Below are positions 62,663 to 64,000 of a DNA stretch of 64,000 nt, piece by piece; position 1 is the first letter of the stretch; each line of letters starts with the position of its first letter. The position numbers were made by a program, and so were the translations under genes. Origin of the DNA: Parus major (lineage: Eukaryota; Chordata; Aves; Passeriformes; Paridae); assembly GCF_001522545.3 (NCBI RefSeq), contig NC_031774.1:22182566-22246565 (forward strand). The letters run 5' to 3'. The notes below the pieces were generated by a model, which searched no databases, was not told the origin of the DNA, and saw nothing but the letters and a program-made list of their open reading frames with translations.

Positions 62663-64000
62663 AATTGAACATTTTGTTTTCAATGTTTTTCCTTCCAATG
62701 CTCTTCTTCTCCATTAAACATTCTTCTCAGCAAAGGGCTTCCTTTTCAGGATTCATCACATTTAGTAAAATGTTACTTTCACTGGTTTTGAGACCACGAG
62801 TAAATAAAGTGAACTATTGCTAAGATTTCTTAATGTCGAGGCAGTGCAGGAAATTCACATTTTAAGATTAAAAAAGTATGGAACTAATAGCCTTGGGAAA
62901 AAAGCTGCAAGAAATTAGAAATGCAACTAAGTGGAAAGCAATGCTAATAATCCCAGTTTTTGAATTCTGAAGTAGAAGGAAACACCATTAGGTGAGAGAG
63001 ATACCTACGGTAGGAGTTGTCAACTATGCTAATGTCCTGGTAGTTCAACTCTCATAACCATCCAGGAAATGCCATAAGGGAGGTTAATTTTTATGCCTCC
63101 AGAGAACAGCAAGAGTAAAAATCTGTAAACGGTTCCTGTTATTTATCCTCACATAAATGCATTATAAATTGTTTATGTTTTATATATAAAATTACTTACT
63201 TATAGAAGGAAATCTTGACCATCTAATCAAAGAGTCATAGTTAGCTCGCTCCTACAGAAAGAGAGAAGACCAGATGAAGGAATACAGTTACAGTTGTTAT
63301 GCACACACTTATTTTCTGCTGCTTTTTCCTGCTCACCCTTCTCCTTCTCCTTTGAATTCCAGCCTCAGTGGTCTCATTCTGATATGTGATGGGCAAGGCT
63401 GTGGTGAGTCAGCACTGTGTCATGCCCTTTACTGGAGACCACTGATGTTTACATTGTCTTCTTCCACTGCTCAGGGTCTGTTGGGGGTCACTATTGTTTG
63501 CTGACACACTTTTATATTTTTGCTCTCTCCTCATTGTTTTCCAGCTTCACAATATACCTGAATTTACTATATATGATACTCTATGTGATGTAGATACTAT
63601 TTCTTCTCTTTGTAAGCACTAACACCAGTTTTGTCAGCTTCTAGATCTGCATTTCTTTAACTTCTTTAAGTATTGGTGAGCTGTTTGCAGCCATGTGGTC
63701 TCCAGTGCCAAACATGTTGCTGTTAGAGCAAAATCAAGTAAAGTAAAGGAAGGACAGGAAGTGTTCAAATAAAGCCAGCCCAACAAGATGTAACCCTCAG
63801 GGCTTCCAATCATAAAGCCTGTGGTCTTTCAAAAAAAAAGCCTGCTAGCTATGGCAATGTCATAGTTCTGGGCTACAAAGTAACATTAGATTGCTGAGAT
63901 TGACAGTATTGGATGGTACTGGTAATTAATTAACCCTGACCAAGGGATAGCTGACCTGTGCAGGAGTAATGATGCCGTGAAGAGCTGAGATTAACCCTTA

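Larger units (their letters stand above)
61170..64000. other. Unique AT-rich sequence to window end
   Basis: No gene recognised. It contains (TTG)5 at 61641-61657, a 21-bp tandem duplication (62510-62551) and a T21 tract (62642-62662). Confidence 0.5.

Noticed and set aside
1..64000. tRNA, rRNA, CRISPR arrays or bacterial-type genes
   Set aside because: No cloverleaf-like genes, spaced identical repeats or dense long open frames were seen; the base composition and repeats are vertebrate.

Overview
The window reads as AT-rich, gene-poor vertebrate DNA, most likely from a bird and probably a songbird. The evidence is the repeat content: four 5'-truncated CR1 LINE pieces, including the CR1 3' end and recognisable ORF2 peptides, and several long terminal repeats (LTRs) whose ends resemble songbird ERV families I recall. 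There are no SINE-dense stretches as in mammals, no operons, and no ribosome-binding-site-led genes. The LTR family resemblance is from memory, not from a database search.

Layout. 1-9.9 kb is mostly unique AT-rich sequence with one LTR (2087-2702) and a 13-bp tandem repeat near 6.85 kb. 9.9-17.6 kb is a retroviral cluster: a 1.7-kb LTR-like element (9917-11619) carrying a GC-rich 57-bp minisatellite with the window's only N, a second LTR (15682-16263), a third probable LTR followed by a primer-binding-site-like string (16553-16934), and a fragment of the second LTR's family at 17.53 kb. 18-44 kb holds a 39-T tract, a CR1 (20.68-21.30 kb, +), a perfect 22-bp-arm hairpin at 20.07 kb, a short CR1 (36.5-36.7 kb, -), and long unique stretches. 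At 44.8-45.4 kb is a third CR1 (-). Directly beside it, 45.4-46.2 kb holds the only two segments that look coding beyond chance, both on the minus strand. 46.2-60.6 kb is mostly unique sequence with a decayed CR1 reverse-transcriptase fragment (58.69-59.07 kb) and a GAT microsatellite. At 60.6-61.2 kb is a CpG-rich, apparently young 3' LTR on the minus strand, with polypurine tract and adjoining internal sequence. The last 3 kb is unique sequence with a 21-bp tandem duplication and a T21 tract.

No complete protein-coding gene, tRNA, rRNA or CRISPR array could be supported. Most open frames are short, rich in Ser/Leu/Cys/Phe, and fit chance. The longest lie in the minisatellite or in LTR sequence. 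The window is best read as intergenic or deep intronic DNA, with one candidate exon region (45.4-46.2 kb, minus strand) whose gene I do not recognise.
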